From positions 62,001-126,000 of the forward strand of contig NZ_JAEMUD010000003.1 of assembly GCF_018342475.1 (NCBI RefSeq): a stretch of 64,000 nucleotides of DNA, written 5' to 3'. The DNA is from Parachlamydia sp. AcF125. Lineage in GTDB: Bacteria > Chlamydiota > Chlamydiia > Chlamydiales > Parachlamydiaceae. The translations under genes and the position numbers were made by a program. The notes beneath the pieces are model-generated. The model worked only from the letters and a program-made list of their open reading frames with translations. It had not been told where the DNA came from and did no database searches. This document shows, piece by piece, positions 27,268-35,720 of the stretch (position 1 is its first letter; the number at the start of each line of letters is the position of its first letter).

Positions 27268-27480
27268 CTATTATTGGAAACCTCTTTTAAAATTTACGAG
27301 GAAGTAAGAACTTATTAGAGTTAGGCAAAAGAGATTGAGCGGGTTTCCCAAAAATCAGCGGATGAATGACTTATTACCATTCAAGTTTTAAGCCATGCCC
27401 AATTAAAAAGGAAAGCCGTGTTTCATTTTTCTGGCCCAGCCGAGCTCGTTCGCAAGTTTCAAAACGAGAAATTAAAATAA
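27268..27480 (+). pseudogene. Decayed gene in the 26733-27534 gap
   Basis: One frame reads as protein-like sequence, with segments such as LLLETSFKIYEEVRTY, AKEIERVSQKSADE, LITIQVLSHAQ and AVFHFSGPAELVRKFQ, but is broken by three stops before a final TAA. No family is recognised. Traces of other broken frames occur upstream (26740-27200). The 800-bp gap appears to be the remains of one or two genes. Confidence 0.3.
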
Positions 27481-27534
27481 ACCAACAAGAAAAACTTATC
27501 CTTAATTACTTTTACCAAAATGGATCTTTGACGC

Positions 27535-27897
27535 ATGACTAAGATTTTTCTTCCCCTCCTTGATGAAGACCTTTTAAATGAATGCAGTATTTCTGCCTAC
27601 TACGCTCGAGGAAGCGAGAATAGACAGCAACCTAATACCCCAGCTAGCGCCATTCGCTTAACACACAATCCTTCTGGTATTGTGATTAAATGCCAAGTAC
27701 ACCCTAGTGAACATTTGAATAAAAAAGAATGTCTCTTGAAATTACGCGAAGAAGTAGACAGACGCAATTATCGAAAACCTAAACGGCCCGCTATAAGCCT
27801 CTTGCAGGCGGTGGTGGTGAAAAATAAGGCAAACAAAGCAAAAGGCTTTGATAAAACAACGTTGAGCACTTTTCCACCTGCACCAGAAAACAGATAA
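27535..27897 (+). CDS. Release-factor-like protein lacking the GGQ motif
   Basis: 120 aa. The core DLLNECSISAYYARGS ... SAIRLTHNPSGIVIKCQ ... LNKKECLLKLREEVDRR follows the RF-1 catalytic domain of class I release factors and the short ArfB/PrfH-like proteins. Where the catalytic GGQ should stand (GPGGQ in the family) it reads ENRQQ, so both glycines are lost and only Gln remains. Peptidyl-tRNA hydrolysis is therefore unlikely. The rest is conserved and open, which argues for a retained, altered role or a recent loss. The C-terminal tail is basic. No strong ribosome binding site precedes ATG 27535. Confidence 0.7.
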   Translation: MTKIFLPLLDEDLLNECSISAYYARGSENRQQPNTPASAIRLTHNPSGIVIKCQVHPSEHLNKKECLLKLREEVDRRNYRKPKRPAISLLQAVVVKNKANKAKGFDKTTLSTFPPAPENR

Positions 27898-27959
27898 TGC
27901 TTTTATCTTTTTGTAGTTATTTGGTAAAATTTTCTGCTTTTTAAAAAATTGAGGCACGT

Positions 27960-28388
27960 ATGACAGATTCAAAACCTCTTCCGTGGTATAAAGAGGGCTT
28001 AAAATTCAAGTGCACAGAGTGTGGCCAATGCTGCACCGGGGCGCCAGGTTTCGTTTGGGTAACAATCGAGGAGATGGAAAGAATGGCCCAATTGCTCAAG
28101 ATTACCTTAGCGCAATTCAAAAGAACTTTTGTGAGACAAAGAGATAATCGGTATGCTCTTATTGAGAAAAAAAGGGAGAACAACGCCTGCATTTTTTTAA
28201 AAGATAAGCGGTGCCAAGTTTACACTGCCAGGCCTTCTCAATGCCGAACATTTCCTTGGTGGAAAGAAAATCTCCATACAAAAGAAAGCTGGGCCCTTAC
28301 CGCTAAGCAATGTGAAGGGATCAACGATAAGGCTCCGCGCGTTTCTTTTGATGAAATTCGAAAAATTCTAGCCGAGCAAGAAAGCTAA
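27960..28388 (+). CDS. YkgJ-family cysteine-cluster protein
   Basis: 142 aa. Cysteines in the order CTECGQCC (~19-26), CIFL, CQVY, C in PSQCRTFPWW and a late Cys match the YkgJ family (putative zinc/iron-sulphur chelating domain). Function is unknown; a metal-cluster role is assumed. It follows the release-factor-like gene by 62 bp on the same strand. Confidence 0.88.
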   Translation: MTDSKPLPWYKEGLKFKCTECGQCCTGAPGFVWVTIEEMERMAQLLKITLAQFKRTFVRQRDNRYALIEKKRENNACIFLKDKRCQVYTARPSQCRTFPWWKENLHTKESWALTAKQCEGINDKAPRVSFDEIRKILAEQES

Positions 28389-28397
28389 ATAAAATAC

Positions 28398-29171
28398 TCA
28401 AACTTCTACAGCTGAAAGGTTGTGCGGGATGATTGTCTTCTTTTCAATGGTAAGAAAAACATCTATCCAAGAAATGCGATTATCTTTAGGGACAAATATG
28501 CGGTTCACATACTCTGTAGATGCGCATGGCTTCCCTGGATAAAACTGAAATTTATACCCCTTATTAACCAACACTAATAAGCAAGCACACTGCTCGATTA
28601 AATCTTCTACGGCCTTTTCGATAAATAAGGATTTGTTAATAAAAGTTGTGCCACTACGCCGACTTTCCCCTTCATAGCTAATTTCCGCATCTTCATGCAG
28701 CAGCTTTCGAAAGATAAGATCGGTGGAATAAAGGCTTTCCAGACGATCTACAAATTTTTTAAAATAAGGATCCTGGCAGATGTAAGAATGCCAATAAACC
28801 ACATTGCAGTTTTCAAAAAGGGGTTCATACCTTTGCACAAGCATATTTGCACTTTTTAAACATTCTTCAAAGGCTTTTTCAAAATTGTTGGAATATTTGA
28901 GGCTGAATGTTTTAATGTGTGCTTTTTCCGTTAATAAAATGGTAATCCTTCCTTTAACATGCCTTTTTATCGTTGAGATGAAAGCATTCATCTTAAAATC
29001 CCCTTGAATTCCCTCGTGGAAATTAGAATGGATACTAATCGGTAAAATTACAGGGGCACTTGTTTCTAACCAACTAATATCTTTTGTTTTAAAAGCAAGC
29101 TTTCCCCGGACAGTTTTCTCTTGATCGGTAAAGGTTGCCGTAAAGTTTTGTCGCCAAATGTAAGGATTCAT
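28398..29171 (-). CDS. Unidentified enzyme-like protein, possibly cyclodipeptide-synthase-like
   Basis: 257 aa, soluble, no signal. Landmarks are a strand followed by ISIHSNFHEG (~46-55), the stretch GRITILLTEKAHIKTF (~74-89), a helix FEKAFEECLKSANMLVQRYEP, and a late segment AVEDLIEQCACLLVLVNKGY followed by YPGK. Length, the Ser-bearing first strand and the late Glu-rich helix recall tRNA-dependent cyclodipeptide synthases, but the Tyr of the usual YxxxE motif is not evident, so the assignment is tentative. It is divergent from a LuxR-type regulator, with an inverted repeat between them. If the guess is right, the pair would be a small-molecule synthase and its sensor. Confidence 0.4.
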   Translation of the reverse strand: MNPYIWRQNFTATFTDQEKTVRGKLAFKTKDISWLETSAPVILPISIHSNFHEGIQGDFKMNAFISTIKRHVKGRITILLTEKAHIKTFSLKYSNNFEKAFEECLKSANMLVQRYEPLFENCNVVYWHSYICQDPYFKKFVDRLESLYSTDLIFRKLLHEDAEISYEGESRRSGTTFINKSLFIEKAVEDLIEQCACLLVLVNKGYKFQFYPGKPCASTEYVNRIFVPKDNRISWIDVFLTIEKKTIIPHNLSAVEV

Positions 29172-29211
29172 ATATAACCACTCGTTAAAAATAAGCTATT
29201 ATAAATGCGGG

Positions 29212-29252
29212 CTCTACTATCTAAAAGAGTATTAAATCACACATTAGTAGAG
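29212..29252. promoter_or_regulatory. Inverted repeat in the divergent promoter region
   Basis: CTCTACTA (29212-29219) and TAGTAGAG (29245-29252) are perfect complements with a 25-nt spacer, in the 144-bp gap between the divergent genes. A TATAAAAT-like -10 follows on the + strand toward the LuxR gene. It is a candidate operator for the LuxR protein, though the spacer is longer than in a typical lux box. Confidence 0.4.
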
Positions 29253-29315
29253 TATAAAATGCTTATTAGCAAAATTTTTGTTGAAAAAATCAATTACCTT
29301 AAATAAAATCGGGCC

Positions 29316-30131
29316 ATGAATTGTTATAATGAGATGCTCAAAAAGATTACTTCTTCTCCCTATCATCATAAGATGTTGCAGTTTGCAGCACCTTTAAATG
29401 ACCATTTGGGAATTAACCATTTTTGGTATTATCGCATTACTTTTTCAGGTCATTATTGTTACGTTGGCACAAACAGTGCCTGGAACGAATTCTGCTTTGA
29501 AAACCAAATGTATATTCATTTTCCCTGCTTACGTCATCCCAAAACATTGCAAAACGGCCTCAGCTTGATGAAGGCCAGCGAAGACCCAAGCTATCAAGAT
29601 GTTTTAAAAACAGCCTGGGAAAAATTTAACATTAATTTTAATATTAATCTTCAAAAAATTACGCCCTATGGAATCGAAGCATTTGGCTTTGCAACTCGCT
29701 TTAATGATTTAAAAGCTGAAGAACGTTTAATTAATGACCTCCCTGTGCTACGCAATTTCATTAAAGTTTTTAAAGAAAGAAACGAGAAACTTTTTTGCTT
29801 ACTTGATGAATGTCAGCTTCACCTTCCGTCACAAGTGGGCTCGAAATTTTATGAGCAGCCTAAAACTCTCATTTTTCCCAGCCAACATCAACTCTTTATG
29901 GAAAAGATAGGATTCCGCCCTCCCCTTTCGCTAACCCCACGAGAAAAAGATATTCTAAGGTTTATTGCCAGCGGATATCCAGCTTCCTATATTGCTGAGC
30001 AGCTACGCTTAAGCCAAAGAACCGTCGAAAATTATATTGCGACTTTAAAATGCAAGCTTTCCTGCTCTTCCAAAGTTGAGCTCATTCAAGAAGCGCAAAA
30101 ATTAGCTCTAACCGAGTGCGATTCGATATAG
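29316..30131 (+). CDS. LuxR-family transcriptional regulator (Legionella-type architecture)
   Basis: 271 aa. Residues ~205-265 form a LuxR/FixJ helix-turn-helix (LTPREKDILRFIASGYPASY, then IAEQLRLSQRTVENYIATLK). Residues ~1-195 form a sensor of a type common in Legionella and amoeba-associated bacteria, with LGINHFWYYRITFSGHY and WNEFCFENQM; it is not the classical acyl-homoserine-lactone domain. The ligand is unknown. It is divergent from the gene at 28398-29171, its most likely target. Confidence 0.85.
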   Translation: MNCYNEMLKKITSSPYHHKMLQFAAPLNDHLGINHFWYYRITFSGHYCYVGTNSAWNEFCFENQMYIHFPCLRHPKTLQNGLSLMKASEDPSYQDVLKTAWEKFNINFNINLQKITPYGIEAFGFATRFNDLKAEERLINDLPVLRNFIKVFKERNEKLFCLLDECQLHLPSQVGSKFYEQPKTLIFPSQHQLFMEKIGFRPPLSLTPREKDILRFIASGYPASYIAEQLRLSQRTVENYIATLKCKLSCSSKVELIQEAQKLALTECDSI

Positions 30132-30254
30132 AACAGCAAGGCTGCCTGTAAAAGCGGATATTTAGATTTTTAAATATTTAAGTAAACCTAGGGTGCCGAT
30201 TAGTGACAAGGGTTTCATTTCATCCGGACAATATCCACTTTTCACTACCTTTTT

Positions 30255-30275
30255 AAGCACTTAAATGCTTTTTTT
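30255..30275 (+). terminator. Weak intrinsic terminator candidate after the LuxR gene
   Basis: AAGCA and TGCTT form a 5-bp stem with a 6-nt loop, followed by at least five further T. The stem is short and lies 124 nt after the stop. The remaining 30132-30430 gap shows nothing else. Confidence 0.3.
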
Positions 30276-30430
30276 CTTGCAAGATTCTTATGCGGAGAAG
30301 AGCCTATCAAACAACAGATTTTTTTTCTAGCTGCTTTCTATTTATCCAGTAGCATGAGCGGTTGGGAGACCTAATGAGAGAATTTGCCGCCGCAAACCTT
30401 ACTTTGCCTTTCATTAAGAAAAAAACACAG

Positions 30431-30796
30431 CTAGGTCGCTCGACATCTAGCTAAGACGTATTCTTCAACAGGATTGCCCTTGATAAGATGTTCCTGAATG
30501 ATCCTTTCAAGAACTTGGGGCGTGCATGAATGATACCATATACCGTCTGGGTAAACAACCGCGATAGGCCCTTTCGTACAAACTCTTAAACAATCTGCTT
30601 TCGAGCGATAAATCCCGCCGGATTCGCTTAAGTTGAGTTCTTTTAGCCTGTTTTTGAGATATTCCCAGGATTCAATCCCTTCTGCAGTTTGACAGCATTT
30701 GGGATTTTTGGGATCGCAACATATAAAAATGTGCCGCTTAATTTGGTTAATTCCTAATCTTTCCAAAATAGCTTCGAGCTCGTGCTGTTGTGTCAT
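30431..30796 (-). CDS. Thioredoxin-like [2Fe-2S] ferredoxin
   Basis: 121 aa with AAAGGAG before the ATG. The fold [14 protein letters not shown] ... [20 protein letters not shown] ... [18 protein letters not shown] is that of (2Fe-2S) ferredoxins related to the NuoE/Shethna group. The ligand cysteines lie in the CxxxxxxxC(C) pair near residues 26-36 and in CLRVC. It carries electrons in the cytoplasm; its partner is not encoded nearby. Confidence 0.9.
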   Translation of the reverse strand: MTQQHELEAILERLGINQIKRHIFICCDPKNPKCCQTAEGIESWEYLKNRLKELNLSESGGIYRSKADCLRVCTKGPIAVVYPDGIWYHSCTPQVLERIIQEHLIKGNPVEEYVLARCRAT

Positions 30797-30829
30797 TTTG
30801 GGACTCCTTTAAATCCAAGAGAGATTATT

Positions 30830-30961
30830 TTACCGGATCGAGATCATCCGATCAATCTTTAGAACAGCAAAGTTTGGGTCTCCTCTATCTCCATCGATCT
30901 CTTCTAAATCCTCCTGCTTGATATTCCAACTGCTTATAAGATCTATAGGTTCAGCGAAGCC
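30830..30961 (-). pseudogene. C-terminal remnant of an unidentified gene
   Basis: An open frame of 43 codons, ending with the peptide DPNFAVLKIDRMISIR before TAA, has no start and is closed upstream by in-frame stops. Composition looks coding. It sits 34 bp upstream of the ferredoxin gene and may be the tail of a former upstream neighbour. The rest of 30797-31077 holds nothing recognisable. Confidence 0.3.
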
Positions 30962-31077
30962 TCAAAGTTAAGGCAATGTTTGATGGAATCTATTAGTAAA
31001 ATTGACTAAAATAGACTTTGTAAAATTTTCCGTCTCCTCAACTAAATCTGGAACGTGAGGAAACGCTCAAGTTAAAA

Positions 31078-31866
31078 ATGATGTCAAATTTTATGCAATT
31101 TAAACCGATTGGCTATTTTTTTTCTTCTCAGCATGAAAAATACATGGTTCCGCGCCAAGCTGAATTAGGTTCACTTAGCGGATACGTGTTACTGGAACCC
31201 GGCCAAAATTTTGACCAAGCTGTGGAGGATCTAGCCGGCTTTGAAAGAATCTGGCTGATCTATTGTTTCCACCTTAATCACAGCTGGAAACCTAAAGTTA
31301 AAACCCCTCGTGGAGGCCAAAAACGGGGAGTGTTTGCCACCCGTTCTCCTCATCGCCCTAATCCTATCGGCCTCTCATGTGTCGAGCTGTTAGCGATTCA
31401 GGGGAGAAAATTGATGATTGCTAAAAGTGATCTACTCAATGAAACTCCTATCCTAGATATTAAGCCTTACATCTGTTATGCAGACGCTTTTTTAAACATC
31501 CAGCAGGGATGGGCTGGGGATTCCAAGCCTCCCAATCCTCCGTTTTCAATCAAATGGTCGCCCCTTGCCATTCAACAAGCCGCTTTTATTGCCAAAGAAA
31601 CCTCTTTTGATCTACAAAAAGCGATTGAATTCCGTTTGTCAGATAATCCTTATCCTTTTCCCAACCACCGCATCACCCATATAAGTGAAAATCGATTCAT
31701 ACTAGCTTGTAAAACCTGGCGTATCCAATACACTATCACCGATTTTGAAATCTTCATCGAATTTATCTATTCGGGTTATGACCCAGAAACCCTGGCAGGA
31801 CTTAAACCCTCAAAATGGGAAGATGTCTATCTCCACCGCAAATTTATTCAAATTTTTTGCAAATAA
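31078..31866 (+). CDS. trmO: tRNA t6A37 N6-methyltransferase TrmO
   Basis: 262 aa. The family core is complete: FKPIGYFFSS at the start, VPRQ, the central RGGQKRGVFATRSPHRPNPI segment that binds SAM and tRNA, GLSCVELL, and LLNETPILDIKPYICYAD. TrmO methylates N6-threonylcarbamoyladenosine at position 37 of tRNA-Thr(GGU). The C-terminal ~100 residues form the extra domain seen in longer members. Two adjacent ATG codons (31078 and 31081) make the start uncertain by one residue. Confidence 0.93.
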   Translation: MMSNFMQFKPIGYFFSSQHEKYMVPRQAELGSLSGYVLLEPGQNFDQAVEDLAGFERIWLIYCFHLNHSWKPKVKTPRGGQKRGVFATRSPHRPNPIGLSCVELLAIQGRKLMIAKSDLLNETPILDIKPYICYADAFLNIQQGWAGDSKPPNPPFSIKWSPLAIQQAAFIAKETSFDLQKAIEFRLSDNPYPFPNHRITHISENRFILACKTWRIQYTITDFEIFIEFIYSGYDPETLAGLKPSKWEDVYLHRKFIQIFCK

Positions 31867-31919
31867 AACCTACTCGCAAATTCGTTTGCCCACCTCTACC
31901 ATGGCAGCCTGTAACTGAA

Positions 31920-32066
31920 ACATTTTTTTGGATATTATCCTTTCCCTGAGGAATATGGAGAGTAATTATTTTTTTATAAAGAGCCGGCATGACAGCATTA
32001 ACTAGTAGGAAGTGCCAGTGCTTGCAGACGCTAAATAAGGGAGAAGTTGCACAAGCCACGAAAAAC
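31920..32066 (-). pseudogene. Fragment of an F-box/LRR gene
   Basis: Read leftward, the bases encode LFSVCKHWHFLLVNAVMPALYKK-like sequence (split here: SVCKHWHFLL, NAVMPALYKK, LHIPQGKDNIQK), the first part of the linker found in the F-box/LRR proteins. The F-box start and the whole LRR region are missing. The IS element begins two bases to its right, so insertion probably broke the gene, followed by loss of the remainder. Confidence 0.7.
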
Positions 32067-32068
32067 TA

Positions 32069-32971
32069 GAGCTCTTTCGAAATTAAGTTCATTTAGTATA
32101 CTCGCCTTATTTTAGGTGAGCGAGGTGCAATGAAATTTGAAATAGTAAAGGATTTAAACGATGAAAAGTTTCGTCGTCTAACGGGTGTTAAGCGATCTAC
32201 ATTCAATAAGATGGTAAACATCTTAGAACAATCAATAAAAAGCAAAAATTTTAATAGCGGAAGGAAAAAGAAGCTTAGTCTGGAAAATGCGTTGCTTATG
32301 ACCCTAGAATACATGTGAGAGTATAGAACCTATTTTCATCTTAGCCAAAGCTATGGCGTAAGCGAAAGCAGTGCCTACAAAACAGTCAAATGGGTTGAAG
32401 ATACCTTGTTTAAACATCCGGAATTTGCTTTACTAAGCCGTAAAGCACTTTTAAAGAGCGACATTGAATATGAAGTTGTCCTGATTGACGCCACAGAAAC
32501 GCCTATTGAAAGACCAAAAAAAAGCAAAAGCATTTCTACTCAGGCAAAAAGAAAAAACACACCTTAAAGACACAGGTGGTAGTAGACAAGAAACGGCAGC
32601 AAATCATTTGCACCGCATTTTCCTTAGGGAAGCGGCATGACTTTCGGTTGTTCAAAGCGTCAAAAATTCGAATTTCTCCCTGTGTAAGTGTATTGGCTGA
32701 TAGTGGATATCAAGGGCTGCAGAGATTACATACTAAGACGCAAATGCCCAAAAAAAGGAGGAAAAAGCATCCGCTCACAAAGGAGGACAAGCAAAATAAC
32801 CGCCAACTTTATAGCGAACGTGTGCTTAATGAAAATATTATCGGCAGCCTGGAGCGATTTAAGATCATCTCTGACCGCTATAGAAACAGACGGAAGAAGT
32901 TCTCTCTCCGTTTTAATTTGATTGCAGGGATTCATAATCTGGAACTAACCCATTGAATTTCGAAAAAGGTC
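32069..32971 (+). mobile_element. IS5-family insertion sequence, 903 bp, with TA target duplication
   Basis: The ends GAGCTCTTTCGAAATTAA (left) and GACCTTTTTCGAAATTCA (right, read inward) form imperfect terminal inverted repeats. TA flanks both sides (32067-32068, 32972-32973), as expected for the IS427-type branch of IS5. It carries one DDE transposase gene in pieces. It sits in an F-box gene fragment. Confidence 0.8.
32130..32956 (+). pseudogene. IS5-family DDE transposase, broken by a stop; possible -1 frameshift site
   Basis: Codons 1-62 encode the N-terminal HTH region; TGA at 32316-32318 stands where relatives read an Arg (EYM-stop-EYRTYFHL). The same frame continues through IDATETPIERPKK and then must shift -1 at the run of eight A (32515-32523) to reach KQKHFYSGKKKKHTLK, LADSGYQG and the final catalytic-Glu helix. 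The frame-0 reading A AAA AAA there is a classic slippery heptamer, so the shift could be programmed; the TGA is a true break. The DDE residues appear as D in LIDATE, D in LADSGYQG and a late E. Confidence 0.75.
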
Positions 32972-33248
32972 TAATGAATTTTAGTAAGATTCTAAAGGGA
33001 AATTTTCAACACAGACGGTCTTTTCCCTAATAATTGAACCCAATTATTCTCCTCACTTTAAGATAAATGTTAATTCAACTTTAATAATAAAGTTGAGCTT
33101 AAATACACTTATAAATTAGTGTCTTTTTTAAAAGAGCGATGAAAGAGAATAAAAGTTTTAAGTAAATATATTAACAAAAAACCCATATTTTATGTTTGTT
33201 TTTACAAAATAGTTCAAAGTTTATTGGAATTATTTCTAATTCCCTAGT

Positions 33249-33270
33249 TTTTTTAGACTATCCTAAAAAA
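33249..33270 (+). promoter_or_regulatory. Inverted repeat upstream of F-box/LRR gene 3
   Basis: TTTTTTAG (33249-33256) and CTAAAAAA (33263-33270) are perfect complements around ACTATC, 34 nt before the start codon. Versions with one or two changes stand at the same distance before the genes at 35721 (35663-35683), 38133 (38076-38096) and 24344 (24382-24404). The rest of the 32974-33304 gap is AT-rich without a supported gene. Confidence 0.5.
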
Positions 33271-33304
33271 TAGAAGGCTGAAACTATCAACTTAAGAGGT
33301 AAAA

Positions 33305-35365
33305 ATGAATTCTAACTCCTTTTCATCCATAGAAAGCTTGCCCAATGAGCTGCTTTCTCCTATTTTAGAGATTTGTATAACTCCTTCTTTATTTAGCGTC
33401 TGCAGAAGCTGGCGGATCCTGCTAGTTAATGCTGTCATGCCGGCTCTTTATAAAAAAATAGCCGCTCTCCATCTTCCCCAGGGAAAGAATGACATACCCA
33501 AAGCGCTTATATTGGATAAAATTTACAAACTAGAATCTGAGCTTACCACTGCAGAAAAAGTGAAACAAATTTTTAAGCAAGTTTTTAGCTTAGCTCGCTC
33601 TTTATCTCCCCTGGAATTTCACCTCGCCATAGAAAAAAAGAAAGATTTAACAATAGCTAACTACTCTTCTTACCTTCTTAACATTAATCGACTTTTGCTT
33701 TGGAAAAAGCTTCCTGGAGGGGATGCATACTTGAGGCGCGAAGAAATTAAAACTTTATCCTTGGAAAAAAAAGGAGGGCTTCTCCGAGAATGGATAAGAG
33801 AATATGAAAACTTAACTGTGCTAGATTTATCTCAAGCAGGCCTAACCTATTTACCACCAGAAATAGGCCAACTGTCCCAGTTAAAAGAGCTTGACTTAAG
33901 ATATAACAAGCTCGCTACCCTTCCTGCTTATATAGGAAAATTAACACGGCTAGAAAGGCTGAGATTAGGCAAAAATCAGCTCTCTAGCCTTCCTAACGAA
34001 ATAGGCCAGCTATCGGGCCTGCAGAAACTTAACTTACAAGACAACCAGCTCTCTAGCCTTCCTAAAGAGATAGGACAGCTATCGCGCCTGCAGGATCTTG
34101 ACTTACAATATAATCAGCTCTCTAGCCTCCCTGAAGAGATAGGCCAGCTATCGGGGCTGAGAAATCTTTACTTACAACACAATCAGCTCTCTAGCCTTCC
34201 TGAAGAGATAGGACAGCTATCGGGACTGCCGGATCTTGACTTACAACACAATCAGCTCTCTAGCCTTCCTGAAGAGATAGGACAGCTATCGGGCCTGCAG
34301 AAACTTAACTTACAACACAACCAGCTCTCTAGCCTTCCTGAAGAGATAGGACAGCTATCGGGCCTGCAGAAACTTAACTTACAGCACAACCAGCTCTCTA
34401 GCCTTCCTGAAGAGATAGGACAGCTATCGGGCCTGCAGAAACTTAACTTACAACACAACCAACTCTCTAGCCTTCCTAAAGAGATAGGACAGCTATCGGG
34501 GCTGAGAAATCTTTACTTAGAACACAACCAGCTCTCTAGCCTTCCTGAAGAGATAGGCCAGCTATCGGGCCTGCCGGATCTTTACTTACAACACAACCAG
34601 CTCTCTAGCCTTCCTAAAGGGATAGGCCTGCTATCGAGGCTGAGAAATCTTTACTTAGAACACAACCAGCTCTCTAGCCTTCCTGAAGAGATAGGCCAGC
34701 TATCGGGGCTGTACCATCTTTACTTAGAACACAACCAGCTCTCTAGCCTTCCTAAAGAGATAGGACAGCTATCGGGGTTGGACCATCTTAACTTACAGCA
34801 CAACCAGCTCTCTAGCCTTCCTGAAGAGATAGGCCTGCTATCGGGGCTGAGAAATCTTTACTTAGAACACAACCAGCTCACTAGCCTTCCTGAAAAGATA
34901 GGCCAGCTATCGGGGCTGTACCATCTTTACTTAGAACACAACCAGCTCTCTAGCCTTCCTAAAGAGATAGGACAGCTATCGAAACTGGGAACTCTTAATT
35001 TACAATACAACCAGCTCTCTAGCCTTCCTAAAGAGATAGGACAGCTATCGCGCCTGCGGTATCTTGGCTTACAACACAATCAGCTCTCTAGCCTTCCTAA
35101 AGAGATAGGCCAGCTATCATACCTACAGCATCTTTACTTACAACACAACCAGCTCTCTAACCTTCCTAAAGAGATAGGCCAGCTATCGCGCCTGCAGCAT
35201 CTTGAGTTACAACACAATCAGCTCACTAACCTTCCTGAAGAGATAACGCAGCTGTCTCAATTAGAGAAGCTTGTTTTAACTGAAAACGCGCTCGCTAACC
35301 TTTCTGTAGGGATAAAGCAGCTACCTGCATTAAAGGAGCTTAATTTGGAAGAAAACCTGTTATGA
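33305..35365 (+). CDS. F-box-like leucine-rich repeat protein 3 with a near-identical repeat array
   Basis: 686 aa; AGAGGT five bases before the ATG. F-box-like residues ~8-42 (SIESLPNELLSPILEICITP), shared linker to ~165, two divergent repeats, then from residue 226 eighteen 23-residue repeats of the form LSSLPxEIGQLSxLxxLxLxHNQ, two more degenerate repeats and the family end LKELNLEENLL. The repeats are so alike in DNA that they must have expanded or been homogenised recently. Variation is confined to the positions facing the concave surface. Predicted to bind a protein and perhaps recruit host SCF ligase (inference). Confidence 0.9.
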   Translation: MNSNSFSSIESLPNELLSPILEICITPSLFSVCRSWRILLVNAVMPALYKKIAALHLPQGKNDIPKALILDKIYKLESELTTAEKVKQIFKQVFSLARSLSPLEFHLAIEKKKDLTIANYSSYLLNINRLLLWKKLPGGDAYLRREEIKTLSLEKKGGLLREWIREYENLTVLDLSQAGLTYLPPEIGQLSQLKELDLRYNKLATLPAYIGKLTRLERLRLGKNQLSSLPNEIGQLSGLQKLNLQDNQLSSLPKEIGQLSRLQDLDLQYNQLSSLPEEIGQLSGLRNLYLQHNQLSSLPEEIGQLSGLPDLDLQHNQLSSLPEEIGQLSGLQKLNLQHNQLSSLPEEIGQLSGLQKLNLQHNQLSSLPEEIGQLSGLQKLNLQHNQLSSLPKEIGQLSGLRNLYLEHNQLSSLPEEIGQLSGLPDLYLQHNQLSSLPKGIGLLSRLRNLYLEHNQLSSLPEEIGQLSGLYHLYLEHNQLSSLPKEIGQLSGLDHLNLQHNQLSSLPEEIGLLSGLRNLYLEHNQLTSLPEKIGQLSGLYHLYLEHNQLSSLPKEIGQLSKLGTLNLQYNQLSSLPKEIGQLSRLRYLGLQHNQLSSLPKEIGQLSYLQHLYLQHNQLSNLPKEIGQLSRLQHLELQHNQLTNLPEEITQLSQLEKLVLTENALANLSVGIKQLPALKELNLEENLL
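33980..35221 (+). repeat. 18 tandem 69-bp units within the LRR gene
   Basis: Eighteen exact-length units (1242 bp), each one LRR of 23 codons starting CTCTCTAGCCTTCCT. Three consecutive units (34256-34462) differ from each other at only one or two bases. The array is in frame throughout, so gain or loss of a unit keeps the gene open. Confidence 0.9.
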
Positions 35366-35379
35366 AATATTCGACATAA

Positions 35380-35720
35380 AACCCGTTCAATGCTTTTTTG
35401 CATGTGAGCTTGGAATAGCGCTCCCTGTTAAGCTTGCCCCCATTCTTAATCTCCTGTGCCGCTCTTTAGTGCAAACGCTAGTATCCCTACGCAAATTGCA
35501 GATAGGGTAAAAACCAAAACAAGGGGTCTATTGGCCATTAACGAAATGAAAGATAAGGGTAAGAGTGAAAACAATAGCATATTGGCCGCAAGAAATTCTC
35601 CTTTAAGCTTGTTTTTACGAAATACGTTAAAGCTTGCTGAAATTGGCTTTACTTTTTCTATTTTTTTTAGGCTATCCAAAAAATATCCAGATTAAAAAAC
35701 CACCAAGTTAAGAGGTAAAA
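35380..35720. repeat. Repeated spacer between F-box/LRR genes (first copy) with upstream box
   Basis: About 320 bp that recurs at 37790-38130 and, more decayed, at 39515-39840. It holds the shared box (35646-35672) and the T6/A6 inverted repeat (35663-35683) ahead of the next gene. On the - strand both 35446-35679 and 37865-38092 stay open for 75-77 codons with a hydrophobic segment containing LLPLSFISLMANRPL; starts would be TTG. The third copy is broken. It may be a small relic gene or chance. Confidence 0.65.

Noticed and set aside
33980-35221. CRISPR-like array of regular direct repeats
   Set aside because: The 69-bp period equals 23 codons of an in-frame LRR; there are no unique spacers and no cas genes.
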